DNA of 64,000 nucleotides. Source: [Leptolyngbya] sp. JSC-1 (GTDB lineage Bacteria; Cyanobacteriota; Cyanobacteriia; Elainellales; Elainellaceae). Made by a program: the position numbers and the translations under genes. How positions within the stretch are numbered: position 1 is the first letter of the stretch; the number at the start of each line of letters is the position of its first letter. The notes beneath the pieces were generated by a model that was given only the letters and a program-made list of their open reading frames with translations, had not been told where the DNA came from and made no database searches. This document shows positions 49,768 through 58,030 of the stretch, in pieces. The DNA is taken from assembly GCA_000733415.1 (NCBI GenBank), contig KL662192.1:174587-238586 (forward strand), read 5' to 3'.

Positions 49768-50337
49768 ATGAGTCGTAATTTTACCCATTCCAAGCAGCCA
49801 GAAGCTTCTGTTAGCGTTAAAACGACGCTTCGCCATGCCTTAGCGCTAAATACCCACTTTTATGATGATGCTCACTGCATTCCCCACAGTCGTTGCCTTG
49901 CCCGTCGGATTGTAGTTTTGGCTGCTATCTCCCATGCTGCCGGCAGCTTGGTGATTTTGCTGCTGACTCGAGCTAGTCCGCCACTGCTGCTGTTTGGGAC
50001 ATTATTAAACGGTTTCAGCGTGGCTGCTGGTTACTACCTGTGGACTTTTGCCATCTGGAAGATTGGACAATGGCTGAAACCAATCGATCCCACCTATGAT
50101 GATTTGCTTAGCCCGATTGGGTTTGCCTATGCGCCCCAGGTTTTCAATTTTCTCACTCTAATTCCCTTGCTTGGCCGACCGATTGGGCTGGTTCTGGCGG
50201 TCTGGAGTTTGCTAGCGGTGGTAGTCGCTATTCGGGAAGGATTGGATATCAACACTCGCAGCGCTGTCGTGATTAGCCTTTTGTCCTGGGTGCCTTTACA
50301 AGTTGGAATTGGTGCAATCCAACTGTTGGTCCAGTAG
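49768..50337 (+). CDS. Yip1-family membrane protein
   Basis: 189 residues, five hydrophobic helices. The P-x-Y-D-D-L-L-S-P-I-G-F-A-Y-A-P-Q loop matches bacterial Yip1-like proteins. Function unknown. Starts 98 bases from the divergent hydrolase-like gene; followed by an AI-2E-type transporter on the same strand with a 104-bp gap. Confidence 0.75.
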   Translation: MSRNFTHSKQPEASVSVKTTLRHALALNTHFYDDAHCIPHSRCLARRIVVLAAISHAAGSLVILLLTRASPPLLLFGTLLNGFSVAAGYYLWTFAIWKIGQWLKPIDPTYDDLLSPIGFAYAPQVFNFLTLIPLLGRPIGLVLAVWSLLAVVVAIREGLDINTRSAVVISLLSWVPLQVGIGAIQLLVQ

Positions 50338-50441
50338 CTTTGCTTGAGATCGGAACAATTCGCCACCTTAGATAGACGACAGATTGTAGCATCCCAGCGA
50401 AATTTCAAATAGGAGAAGGGCCAGAGGACCCCTAAACCCCA

Positions 50442-51524
50442 ATGGATAAACCAACCGCAGATCAATCTTGGAATCACTTGTGGAATCAACTCAGTAATGC
50501 CAAGCTTGTTCGCTATCTGTTGCTGTTTGCTTTAGCTTGGGCCATTGTTCAGGTGCTGGCCTATTTTGAAACAGTTCTGATTATCTTTATTTTTGCTGCC
50601 ATCCTGGCCTTTTTGCTCAGCTATCCGGTGCAGTGGGTGTCGCGCCATATGCCCCACTGGCTGGCGGTGATGATTGTGTTTCTGCTCAGCCTGTTGGTTT
50701 TGGGTGGTTTGATTGCCACCCTAGGCTTGACGATTCTCTCGCAAGCGCAGCAGCTTCTAGAGCAGGTGCCCCAACTATTTAACTTTGCCATCGAACGGTT
50801 GGACGACCTCCAGTCGCTGTTAAAACGCTGGAACTTTAATGTTGATTTCAGCACTGTTGAGGCCCAACTGCGAGAGCAGGCGCTTTCGACGCTTGGCGTT
50901 GGCTTTGCAACGTTACAAAACCTGCTGTTCAGCCTCCTGGATTTGATTTTGATTGCGGTCGTAGCGTTTTTTATGCTGCTAGACGGAGAGCGGCTATGGA
51001 AGTTTGTGGTGCGCATCTTTCCACCCCATATGCGGCAGGATGTAACTGTGGCAATTCAAAAAAACTTTCTCGGCTTTTTCTGGGGACGCTTATTGCTGTC
51101 GATCTTCTTTGGGATCTCGGCATTTCTAGTATTTGTACTGTTGGATATTCCCTATGCCGTAGTTATGGCAGCCATTGTAGGTGTATTTGATCTGATTCCA
51201 GGAATTGGCGCAACGCTGGGCATTAGTTTGGTCTGTCTGATTATTTTACCTCAAGGCATCTGGCTCAGTTTGAAGGTACTAGTGGGTTGTATTTTGTTGC
51301 AGCAGGTCGAAGAAAATCTACTGATGCCCCGAATTATGCAGGGGTCGATCAATATGAATCCGGTTGTGATGTTTTTTGCCCTTTTAGTGGGCGCTAGGAT
51401 CGCGGGACTTGTGGGCGTGTTTTTGTCAATTCCTGTCGCTGGCGTATTGATTAGCCTGTTTGATATTGATGCTATGCGGGGCGAAGCCGAATTAGAGGAG
51501 TCCGCATGCCAAGACAAAACCTAG
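50442..51524 (+). CDS. AI-2E-family transporter
   Basis: 360 residues, about eight membrane helices. The conserved D-L-I-P-G-I-G-A-T-L-G and the helix pair around Q-Q-V-E-E-N-L-L-M-P-R-I-M mark the AI-2 exporter/TqsA-like family. Members export or exchange small molecules (autoinducer-2, Na+/Li+ or H+). The substrate is not predictable. Convergent with another member of the family. Confidence 0.9.
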   Translation: MDKPTADQSWNHLWNQLSNAKLVRYLLLFALAWAIVQVLAYFETVLIIFIFAAILAFLLSYPVQWVSRHMPHWLAVMIVFLLSLLVLGGLIATLGLTILSQAQQLLEQVPQLFNFAIERLDDLQSLLKRWNFNVDFSTVEAQLREQALSTLGVGFATLQNLLFSLLDLILIAVVAFFMLLDGERLWKFVVRIFPPHMRQDVTVAIQKNFLGFFWGRLLLSIFFGISAFLVFVLLDIPYAVVMAAIVGVFDLIPGIGATLGISLVCLIILPQGIWLSLKVLVGCILLQQVEENLLMPRIMQGSINMNPVVMFFALLVGARIAGLVGVFLSIPVAGVLISLFDIDAMRGEAELEESACQDKT

Positions 51525-51538
51525 GTCTAGACACAAGC

Positions 51539-52567
51539 CTAAGCAGACTCCTGCTGCCATTTGTCGAGGATATCTTTGAACAGAGCTTCTTCAATCCAAA
51601 TTTTGGCAACTACCGCTAATGGTAAAGCCATAACTAGTCCCAGTGCTCCGAAGAAAGTAGTAAAGAAGAGTTGGGACGTTAATGTAATGGCTGGCAACAG
51701 AGATACCTGATTGGCCATCACAGTCGGGGTAAGCCAATAGCTCTCGATATTTTGAATCACAATGTAAAGAATTAGCACGGCAAGGGCCTTCCACGGGGCA
51801 TCCAGAAATCCAATCGTCATCGGCAGCACTACACTCAATGTGGGGCCAATATTGGGGATGAAATTCAGCAATCCCGCTAAAACCGCATGGGCTAGGGCTA
51901 ATGGCACCCGTAACAGCCATAATCCTAAGCCACTTAAGGTCGCAATAAAAACCATTTCAATTAGTGCACCTGTGGTCCATGCACCTAGTCCATCAGCACA
52001 GCGAGTCAGAATTTCATCGACACGATGGCGGTAAAACGATGGGAAAAACCGGATGAATACCTGTCGGTAGGGCTGCGGATTGGCCAACAACATCAACGTC
52101 AACACGAGCACCAGCAGCAACTGGGCTAGGAATGTAATTGAAGTAGAAAAGAAATCAAGCATGCGTTGCAGTAGATTGGCCCCCAGCGGTTGAATTTGCC
52201 GAATCAACCCGGTGGCATCAGGAATCTCTGGCAATCTAGGACCGAAGCGATCTTCTAACCAATTAATGCCCAATTGAATTTGTTCTAACCCAAGCGGTAA
52301 CAGGGCGATCAGGTCCTGAAACTGCTCGATGAAAGGTGGCACGATCAGCAGAAAAATAAAGATAAAAACACCACCGACTATTGCCAGACTTAGCAGAACT
52401 GCGCCGGTCCGCTTTAATCGCGAGCGTTGAAATCGCTGAACTAGATGGTTGATCGCAGTTGCTAGTACAATTGCTGTAAACACGAGCAGCAACAGTTGGC
52501 GAATTCGCCACATAACGTAGAGCGAAACTATCAGCGCGATAATTCCCAACCATTGCCCCATTTTCAT
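51539..52567 (-). CDS. AI-2E-family transporter, second copy
   Basis: 342 residues, the same fold: L-L-N-F-I-P-N-I-G-P-T-L-S-V and I-V-I-Q-N-I-E-S-Y-W-L-T-P-T-V-M. It is a diverged paralogue of the gene at 50442-51524; the two stop codons are 14 bases apart. The start is followed upstream by a long divergent gap to the rhodopsin gene. Confidence 0.9.
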   Translation of the reverse strand: MKMGQWLGIIALIVSLYVMWRIRQLLLLVFTAIVLATAINHLVQRFQRSRLKRTGAVLLSLAIVGGVFIFIFLLIVPPFIEQFQDLIALLPLGLEQIQLGINWLEDRFGPRLPEIPDATGLIRQIQPLGANLLQRMLDFFSTSITFLAQLLLVLVLTLMLLANPQPYRQVFIRFFPSFYRHRVDEILTRCADGLGAWTTGALIEMVFIATLSGLGLWLLRVPLALAHAVLAGLLNFIPNIGPTLSVVLPMTIGFLDAPWKALAVLILYIVIQNIESYWLTPTVMANQVSLLPAITLTSQLFFTTFFGALGLVMALPLAVVAKIWIEEALFKDILDKWQQESA

Positions 52568-53028
52568 ATCAATTCTTGGCGGCTATTCTCTAACAGTTGC
52601 GTTGATGCTAGAACAGTAATTACAAAAGTCACTCACCATCATAATATGCCAATTTGATTGCTTAAGCATTGTCACTTTTTAGTCACCTTTGCTGTTCAAA
52701 CTGTAAGTAAATTGATAAACAAATAAAATCTGCTTTCCTGAGCATTACGATCTCTTTCCAACGGAGGAAGACAATCAGCATGACATCATTATTTGCTTAG
52801 GGTACGTTTGCTTAGATTTGCCTGGAATACATCACCGTGACGTTTAAGACATGTTGCACTCAATTCTGGCTATCCACTCAGCTAATCAACCAATTCATAT
52901 CAGGTATCCGAAAAGTTGGAACAGCACTGCTGATCTGGGGGCCAATAACCCATCGCTAAATTATTAATCAACGCTGACTCCTGACTCCAACTAACGATCA
53001 ATATCCGCTCAACTAACCGAGGTAAATT
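52568..53028. other. 461-bp divergent intergenic region
   Basis: Between the AI-2E gene and the rhodopsin gene. It includes a strong GGAGGA (52762-52767) followed 11 bases later by ATG and only six sense codons before TAG (52779-52799). GAGGTAAATT precedes the rhodopsin ATG at 53029. Confidence 0.5.
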
Positions 53029-53835
53029 ATGGATTGGCAAGCAATATTCCACTGGGTCTACGTTGCTGGCATGGCGATCGGAGCCTTACATTTTTGGGCA
53101 CTCAGTCGCGATCCGCGGGGGGTACCGCAATATGAGTATTTGGTAGCTATTTTTATTCCGATTTGGTCTGGTTTGGCTTACATGGCCATGGCGATCGATC
53201 AAGGTAAGGTAGAGGCTGCTGGTCAAATTGCTCATTACGCTCGCTACATCGATTGGATTGTGACCACACCCCTGTTGCTGCTAGCCCTATCTTGGACGGC
53301 GATGCAGTTTATCAAAAAAGACTGGACGCTGATCGGTTTCCTCATGAGCACTCAGGTGGTGGTAATTACGACTGGACTGATTGCCGATTTGTCGGAACGC
53401 GATTGGGTGAGATACCTCTGGTACATTTGCGGCGTGGTTGCTTTTTTAATCGTGCTATGGGGTATCTGGGGTCCGCTACGCCAGAAAAGTAAAAGCCAAG
53501 GTCCAGAATTAGCAGAACTGCACGACCGATTAACGATTTATTTCACCGTATTGTGGATTGGTTATCCGATTGTTTGGCTGATTGGTCCTTCCGGCTTTGG
53601 CTGGATTGATCAAACCCTCGATACGTTTCTGTTTTGTCTGCTGCCGTTTTTCTCCAAAGTTGGCTTTAGCTTTCTAGACCTACATGGTTTACGCAATCTT
53701 CAGGGCCTGCGACAGCCGACGGTGGCTGATCAAGTCGTGAGCAGAACATTTCAATTGATTGATCGAATAGCAGGACGTCAGTCCTCTCGCACTGCCCGCC
53801 GCCGCGCTTCCTATCTTCCGGGCGAAACGCGATAA
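53029..53835 (+). CDS. microbial rhodopsin of the Anabaena sensory rhodopsin (xenorhodopsin-related) type
   Basis: 268 residues, seven helices. Helix C reads R-Y-I-D-W-I-V-T-T-P-L-L-L-L-A: Asp75 and Thr79 correspond to bacteriorhodopsin Asp85/Thr89, and Ala86 replaces Asp96. Helix G has P-F-F-S-K: retinal Lys210, with Pro206 in place of Asp212, the hallmark of Anabaena sensory rhodopsin (ASR); Asp217 of ASR is also kept. The numbering matches ASR exactly by my count. ASR has Ser86, so Ala here is a difference. Likely photosensor; pumping in either direction is possible. No ASR transducer-like gene lies beside it in this window. The basic C-terminal tail (R-T-A-R-R-R-A) could bind a partner or DNA (inference). 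Confidence 0.93.
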   Translation: MDWQAIFHWVYVAGMAIGALHFWALSRDPRGVPQYEYLVAIFIPIWSGLAYMAMAIDQGKVEAAGQIAHYARYIDWIVTTPLLLLALSWTAMQFIKKDWTLIGFLMSTQVVVITTGLIADLSERDWVRYLWYICGVVAFLIVLWGIWGPLRQKSKSQGPELAELHDRLTIYFTVLWIGYPIVWLIGPSGFGWIDQTLDTFLFCLLPFFSKVGFSFLDLHGLRNLQGLRQPTVADQVVSRTFQLIDRIAGRQSSRTARRRASYLPGETR

Positions 53836-53916
53836 GTCACATAATAAATCAGATGATAAGTCACTCGGTCATAAGCCAATTAGCTAACTGCACAGTAGAC
53901 AATAATGTAAGGTAGT

Positions 53917-55560
53917 ATGCAGAATCTCTGGTACAAAAACGCAATTGTTTATTCCCTGGATGTGGAAACATTTATGGATACCAACGGTGATGGTATCGGT
54001 GATTTTCCAGGCTTGACCCAACGGCTCGACTATCTATCTGGATTGGGGGTGACTTGTCTATGGCTACATCCCTTTTATCCGTCTCCTAACCGAGATGACG
54101 GCTATGACGTGATGGATTACTACAATGTTGATCCCCGTCTAGGCAGCCTGGGAGATTTTGTAGACTTCATGCATGAAGCAAGGGAACGCGGCATCCGAGT
54201 TTTGATTGATCTAGTAGTAAATCACACCTCGGTTCAACACCCGTGGTTTCAGGCAGCACGGGCGGATGAAAATTCTCCCTATCGGGATTACTATATCTGG
54301 TCAACCGATCCACCTCCTACCGATCCAGCAGAATTGGTGTTTCCTGATGTAGAAGACAGCATTTGGGAATACGATGAAAAAGCTGGGATGTATTATTTGC
54401 ATCACTTTTATAAGGAACAGCCCGACCTCAATCTCTCAAATCCGGTAGTGCGCGATGAAATTCGCAAGATCATTCAATTCTGGCTAGAGTTGGGTGTGTC
54501 AGGGTTTCGGGTTGATGCGGTACCCTACTTTATCAAGAATGTTGAGGTGTTGACCGAACAGTATGACTTAGAGAATTTTATAGAAGACCTGCGTAATTAC
54601 GTTACTTCGTGCAACACCGAAGCGGTGTTGCTGGCCGAAGCCAATGTAGACTCTCAGTCGTTTCCAATATATTTTGGAGACGGCAACCGCATGCATATGC
54701 TGTTCAGCTTTTTTGTCAATCAAAAGAAATTTTTGGCCCTAGCACGTCAAGACGCAACTCCCCTAATTGAGGGGCTTAAACAGTTGCCTGGAATTCCGCG
54801 AGCTGGGCAGTGGCTCAATTTCGTGCGTCATCACGATGAGCTAACACTAGATCAACTCAGTGATGCTGAACGTAATGAAGTGTTTCAAGCCTTTGCCCCC
54901 GAAAAACACATGCAAATTTATGGGCGCGGGATTCGGCGGCGCTTACCGCCCATGATGGATGGTGAATCGGGAGATGAACAACGCGAACGGCGGCGGATTG
55001 AACTGATCTATAGTTTGCTGTTCACCCTGCCCGGAATTCCGCTGATCCGCTATGGGGAAGAAATTGGCATGGGCGATGATCTATCGCTGCCAGATCGCAA
55101 CAGTGTGCGCACTCCGATGCAGTGGGCCGATGAACCAAACGGAGGCTTCTCAACGGCATCTCCGGAGCGGTTATCTAAGCCAGTCATCTCTGAAGGTAAA
55201 TACGGCTACCAGCAGGTCAATGTTGCTGCTCAACAGCGAGATCCCGATTCGCTATTAAATTGGTTTGACCGTGTGATTCGGATGCGCAAACAATGTCCAG
55301 AGTTTGGCCGAGGCGAGTGGAAAATCTTGGATACCGACCAATCCAGCGTGTTTGCTCACTGCTGCGAGTGGCAAGGAAAAACTGTGGTGGCTGTGCATAA
55401 TTTAGCGGATCAAGACTGCACCGTCACATTCAGATCCAACCCATACAGGCGTCTAACCGATCTATTTGGGAACCGGCAGTATGAATCTTTGCAGACATCC
55501 CAGTCCATTGCCCTCGAACCCTATGGCTACCGCTGGTTTAGGGTTGAGAAAAAAGACTAA
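53917..55560 (+). CDS. GH13 alpha-amylase family enzyme, trehalose-synthase-like
   Basis: 547 residues. (Beta/alpha)8 motifs in order: D-L-V-V-N-H-T, F-R-V-D-A-V-P-Y (nucleophile Asp), L-L-A-E-A-N-V-D (acid Glu) and R-H-H-D-E-L-T-L-D-Q (third Asp). The E-T-F-M-D-T-N-G-D-G-I-G-D-F-P-G-L opening and R-H-H-D-E-L are typical of GH13_16 maltose alpha-D-glucosyltransferases (trehalose synthase). It would interconvert maltose and trehalose; trehalose acts as an osmoprotectant. About 80 bases after the rhodopsin gene, same strand, possibly cotranscribed. Other GH13 specificities are not excluded. Confidence 0.85.
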   Translation: MQNLWYKNAIVYSLDVETFMDTNGDGIGDFPGLTQRLDYLSGLGVTCLWLHPFYPSPNRDDGYDVMDYYNVDPRLGSLGDFVDFMHEARERGIRVLIDLVVNHTSVQHPWFQAARADENSPYRDYYIWSTDPPPTDPAELVFPDVEDSIWEYDEKAGMYYLHHFYKEQPDLNLSNPVVRDEIRKIIQFWLELGVSGFRVDAVPYFIKNVEVLTEQYDLENFIEDLRNYVTSCNTEAVLLAEANVDSQSFPIYFGDGNRMHMLFSFFVNQKKFLALARQDATPLIEGLKQLPGIPRAGQWLNFVRHHDELTLDQLSDAERNEVFQAFAPEKHMQIYGRGIRRRLPPMMDGESGDEQRERRRIELIYSLLFTLPGIPLIRYGEEIGMGDDLSLPDRNSVRTPMQWADEPNGGFSTASPERLSKPVISEGKYGYQQVNVAAQQRDPDSLLNWFDRVIRMRKQCPEFGRGEWKILDTDQSSVFAHCCEWQGKTVVAVHNLADQDCTVTFRSNPYRRLTDLFGNRQYESLQTSQSIALEPYGYRWFRVEKKD

Positions 55561-55601
55561 GATTGACTTCAAGGATTTGACCCTGATTGACTGACCAATC
55601 T

Positions 55602-55629
55602 TTTGGCTATAGCGGTTAAAACCGCTGCT
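55602..55629. repeat. short inverted repeat after the GH13 gene, possible terminator
   Basis: GGCTATAGCGGTT and AACCGCTGCTATA (about 55602-55629) form a hairpin 42 bases after the GH13 stop. There is no T-run, so termination is uncertain. Confidence 0.35.
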
Positions 55630-55755
55630 ATACCAACTCAGTCAGCGACTCGGCTGAGCTTCATCAAACGTCCTGCGCTGATTATTCTGACTAGTTGAAT
55701 GACCCGCGTAGGCAGGTTTAGAACTTGTAAAGAAATAAGCTTGATAAGTCAGGTA

Positions 55756-56970
55756 TTAATTTGAGCTTGGTGTAATTGTGTAATTCCACTCTCCGTGAAA
55801 GGAATGCGGAGTGATGTGTATCGTCGAGAAATCTTCGTCCAAAACTTTGACTTGTATAGGGTACATACTTCTATCAAGCTCTGCTCGAATTTCTAACCCC
55901 GTTGTTGCCTTAGTGGCACAGATCAACTGAACCACAACTTCATGGCTTGTTAAAGGCTGTCCTCGCCAATTCATACTAATGTGTGAAAACAGGCGATGCT
56001 CGATCTTGTTCCACTTGCTTGTTCCAGGAGGCAAATGACACACCGTTATGGTTAACCCTGTTTTATTGGCAAATTGTTGTAACTCATATTTCCACAGTCG
56101 CACCCGATAACCATTGCTACCGCCACTATCGGCATTGACCAGTAGTGCAGTTGCATCAGGGTAAGTCTGCTGACCTACAGCTTGCCACCATCGCTCTAGC
56201 GTGGCAACGGCAAAGCTGGCAGTATCATGATTACAGCCCACCGAAACCCATCCGCTATTTTCTCCAACATCATAGATTCCGTAAGGAATGGCTTTGCCCA
56301 ACTGAGGATTAACAAAGTCATGAACATCTACTTCTACGGGTTGCTTTTTGAGTTCCCAGGTTTGTCCCGAATTTTTGAACTCTCCAATCAGTTCCTTTTT
56401 CTTGGCATCTACACTGACGACGGGAAGCCCTTGGGCTAGGAAGGATTTGGCTTGTTCGTTAATATACTCAAACTGTTGATTACGATCAGGGTGTTGACGA
56501 CCTTCCTTAACTTTGGCATTGGCTTGCAAGCTGTAGCCGCTTGTATGTAATAATTGCGCGACGGTTTGATGGCTGACTGAGTAGCCTTGTTGTTTCAGTG
56601 CTTTTGCCAACTGATGAGTGCTTTTGCAAGTCCACCTCAAAGGGGATTGGGGGTCGCCACGACTGCTGGGGTGAATCAGGGCATCGAGTGCTGCCCCAAT
56701 GCCAGGATAAACGTTCTCAATGGGCTTGCGTCCACCTCCCGAACGGCGAATTCTTGCTGGTTTTTCTGCATCAATTGCCAGACTAAGTTCCACTAAGCCT
56801 CGTGTAATCGTGGAACGAGAGACTCCTGATGTTCGGGCAACGCGAGAAACGCCGCCATACCCTAAACTTTTTGCTTCTGCTGCCAGGAATAAGCGTTGTT
56901 GCCGTTCATTCAGAAGAGGCAAAATGAGCGCGAATTTCTTCGCCAAGCTGTCATCATCGGGAGGATTCAT
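55756..56970 (-). CDS. ISAzo13-family transposase
   Basis: 404 residues. An N-terminal HTH (V-S-R-V-A-R-T-S-G-V-S-R-S-T-I-T-R-G) is followed by the DDE domain: V-S-V-D-A-K-K-K-E (first Asp), L-L-V-N-A-D-S-G-G-S-N-G (second Asp) and K-W-N-K-I-E-H-R-L-F (Glu). The motif K-I-E-H-R-L-F-S-H-I is typical of ISAzo13. Apparently complete. It starts 8 bases after the stop of the nucleotidyltransferase gene, so the element end must overlap or touch that gene. Element boundaries were not resolved. Confidence 0.88.
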   Translation of the reverse strand: MNPPDDDSLAKKFALILPLLNERQQRLFLAAEAKSLGYGGVSRVARTSGVSRSTITRGLVELSLAIDAEKPARIRRSGGGRKPIENVYPGIGAALDALIHPSSRGDPQSPLRWTCKSTHQLAKALKQQGYSVSHQTVAQLLHTSGYSLQANAKVKEGRQHPDRNQQFEYINEQAKSFLAQGLPVVSVDAKKKELIGEFKNSGQTWELKKQPVEVDVHDFVNPQLGKAIPYGIYDVGENSGWVSVGCNHDTASFAVATLERWWQAVGQQTYPDATALLVNADSGGSNGYRVRLWKYELQQFANKTGLTITVCHLPPGTSKWNKIEHRLFSHISMNWRGQPLTSHEVVVQLICATKATTGLEIRAELDRSMYPIQVKVLDEDFSTIHITPHSFHGEWNYTITPSSN

Positions 56971-56977
56971 CGTAACA

Positions 56978-57673
56978 CTAAGGTTCTAACTGATTCTCAG
57001 GTGGTGAGGGTTGGGCACGGGTCATTCTTTGACGGCGTTGCTCAATGTCACGAGCAATCTCACGAATCTCTGAACGGTCAGTTGGCATCAGATGAGGGTC
57101 AACGACCGCAATTGCAGATTCCATTCCAATGCTGTAGTTGTAGGCAAGTTGAAGAATGTCTGTTTCGTACAGAGCAGCACGGTCGAACTTGCCTTGCCGA
57201 TAGAGCGAAGGCAACGCATAAAATTTTAGAATGACTAGCCCCTGTGGAGTTGCACAAGGAATTCGACGGTTCCCCCACTGAATCTCAGTTCTATAATTTT
57301 GCTGTACCTGTTCAAACAGCGCATTCTGAGTCAGCAGTAAATCAACCTGTAGACCCTGATAATCTGCACGAACAAAGTCTCGGTTTTCTTCGGCGATGAC
57401 CATCTGTTCCAAATTACTTAAGTCAGGGCGACGCATAATCAAATCGATGTCTTCCGTATTGCGTCCCTCCACATACGTCAACATTGCAATACCGCCGACG
57501 AGTAAGTAGGGAACGCCACTGCTGTCTAATTCTTCAAATAAACGATCAACGGTTCTGAGCAACTGATTGAAGTCGGCTTGGCTCACAACGGTATTCCACC
57601 TTCTTGGATTAAAGACTTGAGCATGACATAGAACGGCGGCGAGTGTATCGGTTGATGAAGTGGAAATCGCCAT
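56978..57673 (-). CDS. nucleotidyltransferase-like protein (AbiEii/MNT-type)
   Basis: 231 residues. The NTase signature is visible: Y-L-L-V-G-G-I-A-M-L, then G-R-N-T-E-D-I-D-L-I (the D-x-D pair). C-terminal helical part with charged tail. Such proteins act as toxins in type IV toxin-antitoxin or antiphage systems or as stand-alone nucleotidyltransferases. No antitoxin gene is visible next to it. Its 3' end abuts the ISAzo13 element, which may have altered its C-terminus or removed a partner gene (inference). Confidence 0.7.
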   Translation of the reverse strand: MAISTSSTDTLAAVLCHAQVFNPRRWNTVVSQADFNQLLRTVDRLFEELDSSGVPYLLVGGIAMLTYVEGRNTEDIDLIMRRPDLSNLEQMVIAEENRDFVRADYQGLQVDLLLTQNALFEQVQQNYRTEIQWGNRRIPCATPQGLVILKFYALPSLYRQGKFDRAALYETDILQLAYNYSIGMESAIAVVDPHLMPTDRSEIREIARDIEQRRQRMTRAQPSPPENQLEP

Positions 57674-57917
57674 AAAATTTTAAGTCACAGCCGTGGCTAA
57701 GTTACTTTATTCAAGTTTATCATGAATCTGACAGACTTGTAGCAGTTATTTCTTGACAAATCCTTATTAGTCTGCGTAGGCGCGGCTTGAGCCGCCAGCA
57801 TCCAGAGTTTCGTCAATCAATCAGGGATTTGACCTGTGATTTAACCTATGCATGAGTATTCATCGCTAGTGCGCTATGGCAATAGATGAACATTCCCCTA
57901 CATCTCTTCTCGATTAC

Positions 57918-58023
57918 TACAGCGATCCTTTGTGAAATTTGAACGGGATGCAGGGGGTGAAACCCCTGCATGGGGGCGGTGCCCTCACCGCCCCTTGTTC
58001 ACAATTTGTTTGTGAACGCTGTA
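57918..58023. repeat. foldback repeat related to family A
   Basis: 106 bp with outer ends TACAGCG and CGCTGTA and a second inverted pair (TTTGTGAA / TTCACAA). The centre GCAGGGG...CCCCTGCA fits the same architecture as family A copies, but the arms differ. It ends at the point where the IS4-like element has inserted. Confidence 0.55.
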
Positions 58024-58030
58024 TAAGTAA

